Positions 8,456 through 17,920 of a DNA stretch of 64,000 bases are shown in pieces. Numbering within the stretch: position 1 is the first letter of the stretch; each line of letters opens with the position of its first letter. Made by a program: the position numbers and the translations under genes. The stretch comes from Terriglobia bacterium (GTDB lineage: Bacteria > Acidobacteriota > Terriglobia > Terriglobales > Acidobacteriaceae), in assembly GCA_020072645.1 (NCBI GenBank), contig JAIQGK010000001.1, forward strand, positions 62,001-126,000, read 5' to 3'. The notes below the pieces were generated by a model. The model ran no database searches. It was not told the origin of the DNA and saw only the letters and a list, made by a program, of their open reading frames with translations.

Positions 8456-8797
8456 ATGCTCTTAATCGACGATCTGCTCTTCGCGCCCTTTTCCGGCTGG
8501 AACTTCATCATGCGCACCTTGCTGAAGGTAGCGGAAGAGCAGTGGACGGACGACGCTCCTCTCAAAGAGCAACTCCTGCACCTGCAGGTCGAGTTGGAAG
8601 AAGGCTCCATCACAGAAGAGCAATATCTTGAAGCCGAAGCGGCCATCCTGCGTGAAATCCGTGAGGTCCAGCGCCGCAAGATCGAGCTAGCCGGTGGCGA
8701 TCCTGACCAGTTTGAAGGCGGTATTTCCGGCTCTGCCGTCCAGGAAGGTTCTGGGGCTTCAATTACCTGGGACCCCAACGAGAGCGGCGAAGAATAA
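8456..8797 (+). CDS. gvpG: Gas vesicle protein GvpG
   Basis: This 113-residue protein begins MLLIDDLLFAPFSGW, the GvpG family opening in which a hydrophobic N-terminus is followed by charged helices (VELEEGSITEEQYLEAEAAI). GvpG is a small accessory protein that interacts with GvpF/L and is needed for assembly in many clusters. It is longer than typical GvpG (about 80-90 residues) because of a Gly/Ser/Asp-rich C-terminal tail. It is the last gvp gene and is separated from gvpF/L copy 3 by a palindromic repeat. Confidence 0.88.
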   Translation: MLLIDDLLFAPFSGWNFIMRTLLKVAEEQWTDDAPLKEQLLHLQVELEEGSITEEQYLEAEAAILREIREVQRRKIELAGGDPDQFEGGISGSAVQEGSGASITWDPNESGEE

Positions 8798-8890
8798 TCT
8801 TAGCGAGCTCCCGCGGAAAATGTCTGCTTTGAGGCACGTCACGCTTGTCTTGCATCCCGCAATCATCTTCAAATCGCGCCCAATAAAAAT

Positions 8891-8912
8891 GGGCCGGCAT
8901 TTCTGCCGGCCC
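8891..8912 (-). terminator. Rho-independent terminator of the TonB-dependent receptor
   Basis: A perfect 9-bp stem, GGGCCGGCA/TGCCGGCCC, with a 4-nt loop, followed on the minus strand by ATTTTTATTG. It lies about 25 nt past the receptor stop codon. It may also stop transcripts from gvpG in the other direction. Confidence 0.8.
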
Positions 8913-8935
8913 AAGGTTAGGTAACGTTCAAGATT

Positions 8936-11900
8936 TTAGAAGGTGAACCTTGCTCCAAATTCACCCGTGAAAGCCCGCGGCAGTGTGCTGCTCGTGGGGT
9001 TAATAAAGTCGCTAGGTGTATTGAAGTTGGTACCAACTGTGTTAAAGAAATCATTTCCATAGTTGGCATGGTTGAACAGGTTGAACCCCTGGAACGCAAG
9101 TTGCAGGTTGCGGTTTTCACCCAGTTTAATGTTCTTCGCCACGCGGGCATCCATGTTGAAGTATGGGTCGCCGCGCAAGGAGTTGTAGGGAGCAAGGTGG
9201 CAGTTGCCTGAGTAGTAGCACTGCACCTCCGGCAAGGTTGGGTTGGCGGGATTCAGGGCCTTCGCAGCGTTAAGCTCAGAGGCCAAATTGTTCGGATCGC
9301 TATTCGTCACGATCAGAGCCCCAGCGTCGCTGCCGCCGCCCAGGTTCAGCATATTGTTCCCCGCAATAGCGTTAAATGGACGGGACGATCCCGCCTGAAG
9401 AATTGGAGAGAATTCCATATTCCAGGGCAGGTGTGCTGTTGCAGCCAATGTGAAATGATGCCGTTCGTCATTGAACGCAGGTCCGAACTCGGCAGGAGAG
9501 AGCGGGTGCTGCGGATCACGAGGATAGTAGCGGAAAGAGCCGCCATCCTGGTTATACCCAACGGCGCGGGCCAGCGTGTAATTGGCGATCAGGTCCATCT
9601 TGTGGAAACCACGCTGACGGAAGCTGATGTTCATGCCGTCGTAGCGCGAACGCCCGCCAGAAGTTTCATCGCGGACGCTGCCCAGCACCGGTACACCCGC
9701 CGCTGTGAACGCGGCGTCGAGAGGACGGAAAAACCCGCCGGGAGCGCCGGTTCTTTTTGTAGTGGTAATGTTATTCGGGTCGACGGGAATATTGGGATCG
9801 AGGTTGATCGTCTTGTTCTGGTGCAGACCAAGCACGTGTACGTACTCGGCTTCAAACACTGTCTTGGAGTTGATCGACCAGGTATATCCGCCGTTGAACT
9901 CCTCGGTCACGGGGTTGCGATAGTTCGGGTCCATGATTCTGCCTGTTGCACCGGCAGCCAGCGTTCCAGAGGGCGCCGGAATTGTTGGCAGAGGATCAAC
10001 GCCAAAACGCCAACTGCTCAGCGGAATGCCTGTGCCGGGCACGATGTCCGTGCCGGAAATGGCGAATGCCGTCTGGAAGATGGTGGCATTGGCCTGCTGC
10101 TCCATGAACAACGGGATGTTCTGGAAAGTGTTGCCATAGTACATTCCGAATCCACCGCGGACAATGTGCTTGCCTTGGCCGTTGAGATCGTATGCGAAGC
10201 CGAAGCGCGGGCTGAAGTTCTTGCCGTAATCAGTCGCCTTTTTGGCCACCAGTGACGCTGCCAGAGGGCTGAAAGGCGCGGCCGCCTGCAGTTCCTGGAA
10301 GGTGCGGCTGTCGGAAATCTTTGAGCCGCCGATGAAGTCGAAGTCCTTGTCATAACGAAGACCAAGGTTCAGGGTTAGACGCGAGGTCGCCTTCCAGTCG
10401 TCCTGTAAGTATAAGCCGAGCTGTTTCGCATCCTTGATGATGAAGGTCGGATCGCCCACAGCGATGCTCATTCCGCCACCAATGCCATTGCCGGAGATGA
10501 GACCCGGAGTTGAAAATCCTTGCGGGAAGAAAGCCGGACCGCAACCAGGCTGGCCGGCGCCTGGTCCAACACCGAGAATACAGCTGGGGTCCTGGCCGAA
10601 ATCGATCTCCAAAGTTGGATTGAATTCGAAAAAGCCACCCATAAAGGGCGTAAAGATGTAGTCGATTCCAGTCTTCAAAGTGTGCCGCCCAATTGTCTTG
10701 CTCAGGTCGTCTTTGAATTGGTATTTGCGCTGAATCGAGTTTTGCGGAACGTTGGTATTGGTGCCAAACTGCTCACCGCTAAGGAATGTCACAAGAGGAA
10801 CACGTTGATTGCTGTCAATCAGGTTATTCCAATACTGGAAACCAATCGTAGCTTGGTTGATCAACGTCGGCGTAATTGAAGAGTTTAGGGTGACGTTGGC
10901 AATCTGCATGTGGTTTTTTGTGAAGTTGCCGGCCGTCAGGTCCAGCGTGCCGTCGCTCTGGTCGTTCAGGCTGTTGTTCGCCTGCGTAGCCACAGAGAGG
11001 TAGGCGCTGTTTTTCGTATTGATCGTCCAATCCATTTTTCCCGCAATACGGTTTTCAAAGAACGGCGTCGGAATAATTGCGGCTGCCTGCGCTCCTATCG
11101 GGGCTGCCAGAGTCAACTCAGTAAATGCGAACGGAGCCTCAGATTTCGAAGTATGCTCGCGTTGACGCTCCATGGCGAAAAAGACGAACAATTTGTCTTT
11201 TTTGATTGGTCCGCCAATGGATCCGCCAAACCATTGCCGCGAATAAGGCGGATTTGAAGACTTAAAGCCACTGGGAGACGTGGTATCGGGCTGCGTCTGG
11301 TCCGCGTTGAGGGCCTGGTCGCGGAAGAATCCGAATGCCGATCCATGGATGCTGTTCGACCCAGATTTTGTGATCACATTGATGGCGGCGCCTTCGGAGC
11401 GGCCATTCACTGCGGAGAACCTCTGTGTCGAAATCTGGAACTCCTGTACTGCTTCAGCCGGAAGCTGCATTACAGGTCCACCGACCGTATTATCTTTGTT
11501 GTCAATGCCGTTGACGGTGACGTTTACGTTGCGTCCACCTTCGCCATTCACTGACAGAATTGCATAACGGTTCTTGGTTGGATCATAGGAGTCTGCGGCC
11601 TTCACTCCGGGAGAAAGATATGCAAGGTCGGCGATATCGCGGCCGATCAGCGGCAGGTCCGTAATCTGTTCCGGGGTGATGTTCGTGCTTACGTCAGTTT
11701 TTGTCTGGTCAACCAGCGGCGCGGCTGCTGTCACTTCCACTGTCTCGCTTACCCCGCCTGGGACGAGCGAGAAGTTCTGCGTCAACGTCCTGCCGACAAA
11801 GACTTCCAGGTCCTTCGTTTCCGCCGCCGAGAATCCATTTGCCTTGGCTTTCACGGTGTAGATGCCGGGCTGCAAATCCGCGCGGTACTCGCCCACGTCA

Positions 11901-12094
11901 TTGGTGTTCACGGTGCGGACTGCACCGGTCGCCTTATTGGTGATTGTTACTTCAGCAGATTTGATCACGGCCTGGTTCTTGTCCGTGACCGTCCCCTGCA
12001 GTGTGGCATTGCTCGTGGCTTGTCCGAACAGGGTGGCGCTGAGCAGGACTAAGCAGCTCATGACGGCAAAACATAACCATCTTTTGCTATTCAT
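8936..12094 (-). CDS. Oar-like TonB-dependent receptor with N-terminal carboxypeptidase-regulatory domain
   Basis: This is a 1052-residue outer-membrane protein. A signal peptide (about residues 1-25, ending LFGQA) precedes a CarboxypepD_reg-like domain (about 30-110: LQGTVTDKNQAVIKSAEVTI, YTVKAKANGF). A plug-like region follows (about 130-245: DLPLIGRDIADL, RSEGAAINVITKSGSNSIHG), then a long beta-barrel ending in Phe (EFGARFTF). This architecture is greatly expanded in Acidobacteriota and is linked to uptake of large substrates, often glycans; the substrate cannot be read from sequence. The gene is monocistronic, with the ribosome site aaggagag and a terminator 25 nt downstream. Confidence 0.92.
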   Translation of the reverse strand: MNSKRWLCFAVMSCLVLLSATLFGQATSNATLQGTVTDKNQAVIKSAEVTITNKATGAVRTVNTNDVGEYRADLQPGIYTVKAKANGFSAAETKDLEVFVGRTLTQNFSLVPGGVSETVEVTAAAPLVDQTKTDVSTNITPEQITDLPLIGRDIADLAYLSPGVKAADSYDPTKNRYAILSVNGEGGRNVNVTVNGIDNKDNTVGGPVMQLPAEAVQEFQISTQRFSAVNGRSEGAAINVITKSGSNSIHGSAFGFFRDQALNADQTQPDTTSPSGFKSSNPPYSRQWFGGSIGGPIKKDKLFVFFAMERQREHTSKSEAPFAFTELTLAAPIGAQAAAIIPTPFFENRIAGKMDWTINTKNSAYLSVATQANNSLNDQSDGTLDLTAGNFTKNHMQIANVTLNSSITPTLINQATIGFQYWNNLIDSNQRVPLVTFLSGEQFGTNTNVPQNSIQRKYQFKDDLSKTIGRHTLKTGIDYIFTPFMGGFFEFNPTLEIDFGQDPSCILGVGPGAGQPGCGPAFFPQGFSTPGLISGNGIGGGMSIAVGDPTFIIKDAKQLGLYLQDDWKATSRLTLNLGLRYDKDFDFIGGSKISDSRTFQELQAAAPFSPLAASLVAKKATDYGKNFSPRFGFAYDLNGQGKHIVRGGFGMYYGNTFQNIPLFMEQQANATIFQTAFAISGTDIVPGTGIPLSSWRFGVDPLPTIPAPSGTLAAGATGRIMDPNYRNPVTEEFNGGYTWSINSKTVFEAEYVHVLGLHQNKTINLDPNIPVDPNNITTTKRTGAPGGFFRPLDAAFTAAGVPVLGSVRDETSGGRSRYDGMNISFRQRGFHKMDLIANYTLARAVGYNQDGGSFRYYPRDPQHPLSPAEFGPAFNDERHHFTLAATAHLPWNMEFSPILQAGSSRPFNAIAGNNMLNLGGGSDAGALIVTNSDPNNLASELNAAKALNPANPTLPEVQCYYSGNCHLAPYNSLRGDPYFNMDARVAKNIKLGENRNLQLAFQGFNLFNHANYGNDFFNTVGTNFNTPSDFINPTSSTLPRAFTGEFGARFTF

Positions 12095-12182
12095 TTTTCT
12101 CTCCTTGGAGAATTAGGGAATTGGGGATTGCTTGGCGCTTTTGGAGTGCCCTTTCAAATCTTTCTTTATTTAACTTTTCTGT

Positions 12183-12211
12183 ACTTTACAGACCAGCACG
12201 GCTGTTACCAA
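12183..12211 (-). promoter_or_regulatory. Possible sigma70-type promoter of the TonB-dependent receptor
   Basis: On the minus strand, TTGGTA (12206-12211), a 17-bp spacer and TAAAGT (12183-12188), about 90 nt before the start codon. The match is moderate. The rest of the roughly 500-bp space between the divergent receptor and mqnE holds no ORF I can support. Confidence 0.3.
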
Positions 12212-12567
12212 ACTCGCAGGATTTTTCCAGCCCAAAATGGGAAATTAGGTGCTCAATAAAAGGGGGAAGCAAGCCTTAATGCCGCGGCTATCCGGAAAGA
12301 AAAATTTAATCAACATTCGGATTTCCCTCTGGAATCTGGCATTTGTAAAGTTCGCCGGGCAATTGAAGTTGGGCCCGATATTGAAACGCCATGAATCGCC
12401 GTCCCACAAGATCGCACAAGCAGAAGAACGAAGCCAAGAAACATACCATTTTCTGTATCCTGCAATATGGTTTGTCATCTTCTTGATCGGGCAAAGACGT
12501 GACGGTAGCAATCTATGATTGCTAAAAGGGCGTTGGATGGAGGGAATTGCGTCCATTGTCGCAGCAA

Positions 12568-12597
12568 TTGAAGCCACCCTCAAAAACAAGGTATTAT
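12568..12597 (+). promoter_or_regulatory. Possible mqnE promoter giving a leaderless mRNA
   Basis: TTGAAG (12568-12573), an 18-bp spacer and TATTAT (12592-12597). The mqnE ATG starts 7 nt after the -10 box, so transcription would begin at or next to the A of the start codon. No ribosome site is positioned in the short space before ATG. Confidence 0.4.
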
Positions 12598-12604
12598 TTT
12601 GTTT

Positions 12605-13753
12605 ATGGCCACAACTGTTCCCACCCAGGCAAGACATGGGTTTCAGACGGACGACAGCACCCTTCAACCCATTGCCAATAAAGTCTTTGCGCGCGAGCGG
12701 CTCACATTTGATGATGCGGTCGCCCTCTATCGCTCACCGGACATTCTGGCCATCGGCTGGCTGGCTAACCATGTTCGTGAGCGCCTGCACGGCAATGTGG
12801 CTTATTTCAACGTCAACCGCCACATCAATCCGACTAATGTCTGCGTGGCCGCCTGCCGTCTCTGCGCCTTTGGCCGCAAGAAGGACGCTCCCGGCGCGTA
12901 CACCATGGCCCTTGACGAGGCTTTCCAGACCGCGGCTTCGGGCTACTCTGAAGCCATTACGGAGTTTCATATCGTCGGCGGCCTGCACCCCGACTTGCCA
13001 TTCCAGTATTACCTTGACCTGATTTCAGGATTAAAAGAGCGTTTTCCCCAGGTACACCTGAAGGCCCTGACCATGGTTGAGATCGCTTTCCTGGCCAAGC
13101 GCGCCAAATTATCGATTGAAGAAACTTTGCGGCAGCTCAAGAATGCCGGCCTGGACTCACTGCCCGGCGGCGGCGCTGAGATCTTCAATGAGCGTGTGCG
13201 CCGTGTGATCTGCGACCATAAAATTGACGGCGACCAATGGCTTGACACGGCGCGCACAGCGCACAAGATCGGCCTCAAATCGAATGCGACCATGCTCTAT
13301 GGCCACATTGAAAACGAAGAAGATCGCGCCGACCATCTGATCCGCCTGCGCACCCTTCAGGACGAGACTCACGGCTTCCAGACATTTATCCCGCTGGCTT
13401 TCCATCCAGCGAACACGCCGTTGCAGCACCTGTTTGTGACCACCGGAATGCTCGACCTGAAACAGATCGCCATCGGTCGCCTGGTGCTCGATAACTTCCC
13501 GCATATCAAGGCTTATTGGCAGATGCTTTCGCCCAAGATTGCCCAGATTTCACTACGCTTTGGCGCCGACGATATTGACGGCACTGTGATTGAAGAAAAA
13601 ATCTATCACGACGCCGGCGCAACCACGCCGCAAGGTATGGTCCGCAAGGAACTGGAGCGCCTGATCCGCGAAGCCGGCCGGGAACCTGTCGAGCGCGACA
13701 CCATGTATCGTCCGGTGACCAGGACTGAGACGTCGTTCACCATTTCCGTCTAA
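12605..13753 (+). CDS. mqnE: Aminofutalosine synthase MqnE (radical SAM)
   Basis: This 382-residue radical SAM enzyme of the futalosine menaquinone pathway joins the SAM adenosyl group to the chorismate-derived enol ether to make aminofutalosine. The [4Fe-4S] motif CxxxCxxC is at Cys80, Cys84 and Cys87 (NVCVAACRLCAF). GGLHPDLPFQYY and GGGAEIF are typical of the MqnE/MqnC/CofH group, and PLAFHPANTPL favours MqnE. ATG 12605 was chosen; a TTG two codons upstream is the alternative. No other menaquinone gene is adjacent. A possible promoter overlaps the start region and predicts a leaderless transcript. Confidence 0.9.
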   Translation: MATTVPTQARHGFQTDDSTLQPIANKVFARERLTFDDAVALYRSPDILAIGWLANHVRERLHGNVAYFNVNRHINPTNVCVAACRLCAFGRKKDAPGAYTMALDEAFQTAASGYSEAITEFHIVGGLHPDLPFQYYLDLISGLKERFPQVHLKALTMVEIAFLAKRAKLSIEETLRQLKNAGLDSLPGGGAEIFNERVRRVICDHKIDGDQWLDTARTAHKIGLKSNATMLYGHIENEEDRADHLIRLRTLQDETHGFQTFIPLAFHPANTPLQHLFVTTGMLDLKQIAIGRLVLDNFPHIKAYWQMLSPKIAQISLRFGADDIDGTVIEEKIYHDAGATTPQGMVRKELERLIREAGREPVERDTMYRPVTRTETSFTISV

Positions 13754-13762
13754 AAAGCCTAG

Positions 13763-13960
13763 CCGCGAATTTCGCGAATAAACACGAATCAAAAAGAATT
13801 ATGTATATTCTCGTTTATTCGCGGCTGAATCATTTGATCCGCATTCATCCGCGAAAATCCATAGTAAGGTTTTTACCTTTCAAACCTGATGTTGATTCGC
13901 GTATTTTCGCGTTGATTCGCGGCTAAATTTCTTGATCTGCGTCCATCTGCGAAATCTGCG
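13763..13960. repeat. Palindromic repeats, family A (two units)
   Basis: The first unit (13763-13828) has arms agccgcgaa...aataaac and gtttattcgcggct. A second set of ttcgcg/gattcgcggcta strings covers about 13886-13960. The same family occurs at 28810-28866 and 34681-34756. It lies between the convergent mqnE and purB and could act as a transcription barrier. No gene is seen in the gap. Confidence 0.7.
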
Positions 13961-13961
13961 G

Positions 13962-15263
13962 CTAACTGGTTTTCCCAAACACCCTCTTAAAAATCTTGTC
14001 CACGTTCCTCAACTGCCGCTCGATTGAAAACGCCTGTTCAATCTGCTTTGCCGGAACCCGCGACGTAATCTCCGCGTCGTTCATCACCAGTTCGCGGAAG
14101 TTGAGATCTTCTTTCCATGCGCGCATTGCGTGCTTCTGCACCAGGCGATAAGCGTCTTCACGCGCCATGCCATGCTCAGAAAGATCCAGCAGCAGCTGCC
14201 CGCTAAAGACCAGCCCACCGGTTGATTCCAGGTTCTTGAGCATGCGGTTGGGATAGACCATCAACGTGTCAATCAAATGGATGGTCTTGGTCAGCAGATA
14301 GTCCACAAGAATAGTGGAATCCGGCAAGATCACGCGTTCGACCGATGAATGTGAGATATCGCGTTCATGCCAGAGCGCCACGTTTTCAAACGCGGCTTGC
14401 GCGTTGGCCCGCACCACGCGCGCGAGTCCGCTGATCTGCTCGCAGGTGATCGGGTTGCGCTTGTGCGGCATGGCGGAAGAGCCTTTTTGCTTCTCGCTGA
14501 AATATTCTTCAGCCTCGCGGACTTCTGTCCGCTGCAAGTGCCGTATTTCAGTGGCGATTTTGTCCAGCGTGGATGCGATTGTCGCCAGCGTGGCTACGTA
14601 ATAGGCATGGCGGTCGCGCTGGATCACCTGCGTTGAGATTGCGGCAGCGTTCAGGCCCAGGCGCTCACAAATTTTTTCTTCGAACTCCGGCTCCAGATGC
14701 GCAAATGTTCCCACAGCGCCAGAGAGTTTTCCCACGCGCATCTCTTCCGCCGTGCGCTGGAACCGCTCGATGTTGCGTACTGTCTCGGCGTACCAGTTGG
14801 CCAGCTTCAGTCCAAACGTCGTGGGCTCGGCATGGATGCCATGGGTACGGCCAATCGTTGGCGTGTGCTCAAACTCGTGCGCGCGTCGCGCCAGCACTTG
14901 CTTTAACTGCTCCAGGTCTTCCGCGATAATCCGCGATGCCTCTTTGATCTGGAGCGCCTGCGCCGTATCCACCACGTCATTCGACGTAAGGCCGTAATGC
15001 AGCCAGCGCGCCTCGGGGCCCACTTTTTCCGCCACGGCAGTGGTAAAGGCAATCACGTCATGCCGCACCTCGGCTTCAATTTCATGGATTCGTTTCAGGT
15101 CAAAGTCACCGCGCTCGGCAATCGCCCGCGCGGCATTCTCAGGGACAATCCCCGCATCGGCCAGGGTAAGGCTGGCGGCAGCTTCAACCTTTAGCCAGCA
15201 ACGGAATTTATTTTCATCACTCCAGATACGGCCCATCTCAGGACGGGTATAGCGTGGAATCAA
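13962..15263 (-). CDS. purB: Adenylosuccinate lyase PurB
   Basis: The 433-residue lyase of the fumarase/aspartase superfamily splits SAICAR and adenylosuccinate, releasing fumarate, in purine biosynthesis. The superfamily signature GSSAMPHKRNP is intact. YGLTSNDVVDTA and GRTHGIHAEPTTFG carry the catalytic and substrate-binding residues. The length matches the short bacterial PurB type (about 430 residues). It is transcribed alone, convergent with mqnE, with no other purine genes nearby. Confidence 0.95.
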   Translation of the reverse strand: MIPRYTRPEMGRIWSDENKFRCWLKVEAAASLTLADAGIVPENAARAIAERGDFDLKRIHEIEAEVRHDVIAFTTAVAEKVGPEARWLHYGLTSNDVVDTAQALQIKEASRIIAEDLEQLKQVLARRAHEFEHTPTIGRTHGIHAEPTTFGLKLANWYAETVRNIERFQRTAEEMRVGKLSGAVGTFAHLEPEFEEKICERLGLNAAAISTQVIQRDRHAYYVATLATIASTLDKIATEIRHLQRTEVREAEEYFSEKQKGSSAMPHKRNPITCEQISGLARVVRANAQAAFENVALWHERDISHSSVERVILPDSTILVDYLLTKTIHLIDTLMVYPNRMLKNLESTGGLVFSGQLLLDLSEHGMAREDAYRLVQKHAMRAWKEDLNFRELVMNDAEITSRVPAKQIEQAFSIERQLRNVDKIFKRVFGKTS

Positions 15264-15554
15264 AGGCTCTTCCTCTCAAAAAAGGGCATAAACCAGCTAC
15301 TTTGATCATAAATGGCGACGCCCTTTTTTCGCCAACTCTGGACTTTTGTCCGGGAAAGTTTAACGTGACGTTACTTTTTGGATGGGTGGCAAAGGGAAGG
15401 GCGTTTAATTATGCTTACATTTATTTACAATTCAACCAGCACTACTTCAAAGAGCGCTTAATTTAAAAGGGCCCTCAACCGGGTTTGGTAGCCGGCTGAA
15501 GGCCCAGGCTCGAATCTAGCAGAATGCTGGTATTATGTCGCGAGGCGATATAAA
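15264..15554. other. Intergenic region between purB and marR with a long hairpin
   Basis: The gap holds a near-perfect 14-bp stem (15469-15482 with 15492-15505, 9-nt loop), starting GGGCC and ending GGCCC, flanked on the left by TTTAAAA. It could be a terminator in either direction. TATTAT at 15531 and the imperfect palindrome tatgtcgcgaggcgatata just before the marR ATG may be a promoter and operator. A 70-codon ORF at 15254-15466 is not supported. Confidence 0.45.
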
Positions 15555-16049
15555 ATGTCAAAGGGAAAAAATTTGCGTCCTCTCACTGAGCCGGAATATC
15601 TGGCGTTAGGGGAATTTCGTTATCAGTTGCGCCGGTTTCTCCGGAATATGGAGGAGTCCACGCGGCTTTTGGGGGCCAATCCTCAGCAATATCAATTGAT
15701 TTTGGCCATTAAAGGGCTGCCCAAGGATATGGAGCCCACCATCACCAATCTGGCTGAGAGAATGCAGCTCAACCACAACAGCATGGTGGAACTGGCTGAC
15801 CGCTGTGAGGAGCACAACCTGCTTCGCCGCACGCGTCCCGCCACAGATCGCCGCCAGGTTTCGCTTTCCATCACTCCCGATGGCGAAACGCTGCTGCGGA
15901 AGCTTGGCGTCGCGGCTCGCCAGGAACTGCGCGATGCAGGACCGACCCTGGTGGAAGCGATCCTTCGCCTGACCGGAGACGGCCGAGCCAGAGATGCAAA
16001 GACAGAGACACGGCCACGAACAGGAGTAACCAAGAAATCTGGACAATGA
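15555..16049 (+). CDS. MarR-family transcriptional regulator
   Basis: This 164-residue winged-helix regulator has a recognition region NLAERMQLNHNSMVELADR and wing LLRRTRPATDRRQVSLSITP, both characteristic of MarR. The N- and C-terminal helices would form the dimer interface, and the last 20 residues are a polar tail. It overlaps the CLC channel gene by 4 nt (atga), so it likely regulates that gene, itself, or both. The imperfect palindrome directly before its ATG is a candidate operator. The ligand is unknown. Confidence 0.88.
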   Translation: MSKGKNLRPLTEPEYLALGEFRYQLRRFLRNMEESTRLLGANPQQYQLILAIKGLPKDMEPTITNLAERMQLNHNSMVELADRCEEHNLLRRTRPATDRRQVSLSITPDGETLLRKLGVAARQELRDAGPTLVEAILRLTGDGRARDAKTETRPRTGVTKKSGQ

Positions 16050-17920
16050 AAGAACCCACCCAGGAAAAGTCATCCCTCGCGGAAAATCTAAACATTGCAC
16101 CAGCGGGAACGCTTGGAGATTTCACCACAACATGGCGAGTACTGCCGATCTCAGGGCTTGCCCTGGTTATTGGCGTCCTGTCTGCGTATGTTGCCGTCGT
16201 GCTGCTCAAGCTGATCGCCTTCTTCACCAACGTCTTTTTCTTTCATCGCCTGAGCACTGTGCCGGCTTCACCGGGTGACTCTCACCTGGGCCTCTGGGTA
16301 ATTCTTGTGCCTGTGATTGGCGGGCTGGTTGTGGGGCTGATGGCCAAGTTTGGCTCGGACAAGATTCGTGGTCACGGCATCCCGGAGGCGATTGAGGCCA
16401 TTCTTCTGCGAGGAGCCAAGGTGGAACCGCGCCTGGCTGTGCTCAAGCCCGTCTCCACGGCTATTTCCATCGGCTCTGGAGGACCGTTCGGCGCGGAAGG
16501 CCCAATTATCATGACGGGCGGTGCATTCGGCTCTCTCATCGCCCAATTCTTCCATCTTTCATCGGCTGAGCGAAAGACGCTTCTTGTAGCCGGCGCTGCG
16601 GCCGGCATGTCTGCTACGTTTGCCGCACCCTTTGCTTCCATCATGCTCGCAGTTGAGCTGCTATTGTTCGAATGGAAGCCACGTAGCTTTATTCCGGTTG
16701 CCCTGGCCAGCATCACGGCTGCGGCTGCCCGCGTGCACTTGCTGGGTGGCGGCCCAATTTTTCCCGTTCCAGCCCATGAAGTTGTGTGGGCGCCCGCCGT
16801 TCTCTTTGGTTGTTTGCTCGCGGGGTTGCTGAGCGGCGGCCTTTCCGCGCTACTTACGCAACTGGTCTATGCCTTTGAAGATGCATTTCTTCATCTCAAA
16901 GGAATCCACTGGATGTGGTGGCCGGCAATCGGAGGTTTGGGTATCGGCATTGGCGGTTATTTTTATCCTCGCGCGCTCGGCGTTGGTTATGACGTTATCC
17001 AGCAGGTCTTGCAGGGCAATGCCACCGTCAGGCTGATTCTGGGCGTTCTCATCGTTAAGTGCCTCATCTGGAGTTTTTCCCTGGGATCAGGGACATCCGG
17101 GGGCGTACTGGCTCCATTGCTCATGATGGGCGGCGCTCTGGGTGCTGTGGATGCGCTCTTCCTGCCGCATCAGGGAGCTGGTTTCTGGCCGCTCATCAGC
17201 ATGGGCGCCATGCTGGCCGGGACGATGCGCTCACCTCTCACGGGTGTAATTTTTGCTTTCGAGCTTACCGGCGACTATCACTCCATACTGCCTCTGCTGA
17301 TCGCCTGCGTCAGCGCGCATACCTTTACCGTACTGGTCATGAAGCGGTCCATCCTTACGGAAAAGATCAGCCGTCGCGGCCATCATCTTTCCCGCGAGTA
17401 TGTGGTTGATCCTTTGGAAGCTCTCGCCGTGGAGGATGTAATGCGGACGAACATTACCGCCTTTCCGGCAGAGAGCACGATTGCTGAATTGGAAGCCGCT
17501 CTGGCCCACAATGACAATCCACGTGGCCAGCGCGTCTATCCTGTGATTAATGGCGATCAGCACCTGCTGGGCGTGATTACTCGCTATGATCTTCTCACTG
17601 CCATAGAAAACCAGCGTGATGGCCATCACGGGAATGTTCAGCTCTCGCAGGTAATAGCAAAAGCGCCAATCGTGGCATTTCCTGAAGAGCCTTTGCGTCT
17701 GGTGGTAAATCGCATGGCGGCGACAGGACTCACACGCTTTCCCGTGGTGACGAAAAATGGCGGCCCCAAGCTAGTAGGGCTGATCGGGTTGCAGGACCTG
17801 CTGAAGGCCCGCGAACTGTCCGTGGCCGATGAACTTCACCGCGAGCGCATTCTGCGCCTGCGCCTGCCTCCATCATTGCGTTGGAGACGGCCCGCGGAAA
17901 AGAAGCTGCCGCGCAATTAA
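16046..17920 (+). CDS. CLC-family chloride channel/antiporter with two CBS domains
   Basis: The 624-residue membrane protein has the three CLC selectivity-filter motifs: GHGIPEA (109-115), GSGGPFGAEGP (143-153, with the gating Glu at 151) and GSGTSGGVLAPLL. About ten hydrophobic segments are followed by two CBS domains (about 455-515 and 540-595; VEDVMRTNITAFPAE and SQVIAKAPIVAFPEE), which usually sense adenine nucleotides. The gating glutamate being present allows either channel or H+/Cl- exchange. It is translationally coupled to the upstream MarR regulator. Substrate anion (chloride, fluoride or other) is not resolved; the filter is not of the fluoride-specific type. Confidence 0.92.
   Translation: MKEPTQEKSSLAENLNIAPAGTLGDFTTTWRVLPISGLALVIGVLSAYVAVVLLKLIAFFTNVFFFHRLSTVPASPGDSHLGLWVILVPVIGGLVVGLMAKFGSDKIRGHGIPEAIEAILLRGAKVEPRLAVLKPVSTAISIGSGGPFGAEGPIIMTGGAFGSLIAQFFHLSSAERKTLLVAGAAAGMSATFAAPFASIMLAVELLLFEWKPRSFIPVALASITAAAARVHLLGGGPIFPVPAHEVVWAPAVLFGCLLAGLLSGGLSALLTQLVYAFEDAFLHLKGIHWMWWPAIGGLGIGIGGYFYPRALGVGYDVIQQVLQGNATVRLILGVLIVKCLIWSFSLGSGTSGGVLAPLLMMGGALGAVDALFLPHQGAGFWPLISMGAMLAGTMRSPLTGVIFAFELTGDYHSILPLLIACVSAHTFTVLVMKRSILTEKISRRGHHLSREYVVDPLEALAVEDVMRTNITAFPAESTIAELEAALAHNDNPRGQRVYPVINGDQHLLGVITRYDLLTAIENQRDGHHGNVQLSQVIAKAPIVAFPEEPLRLVVNRMAATGLTRFPVVTKNGGPKLVGLIGLQDLLKARELSVADELHRERILRLRLPPSLRWRRPAEKKLPRN

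Noticed and set aside
12245-12667. 140-codon minus ORF in the receptor-mqnE gap
   Set aside because: It overlaps the mqnE start and promoter antisense and shows no recognisable motif.
15254-15466. 70-codon + strand ORF upstream of marR
   Set aside because: No family, no ribosome site, overlaps the purB start on the other strand, and composition looks non-coding.
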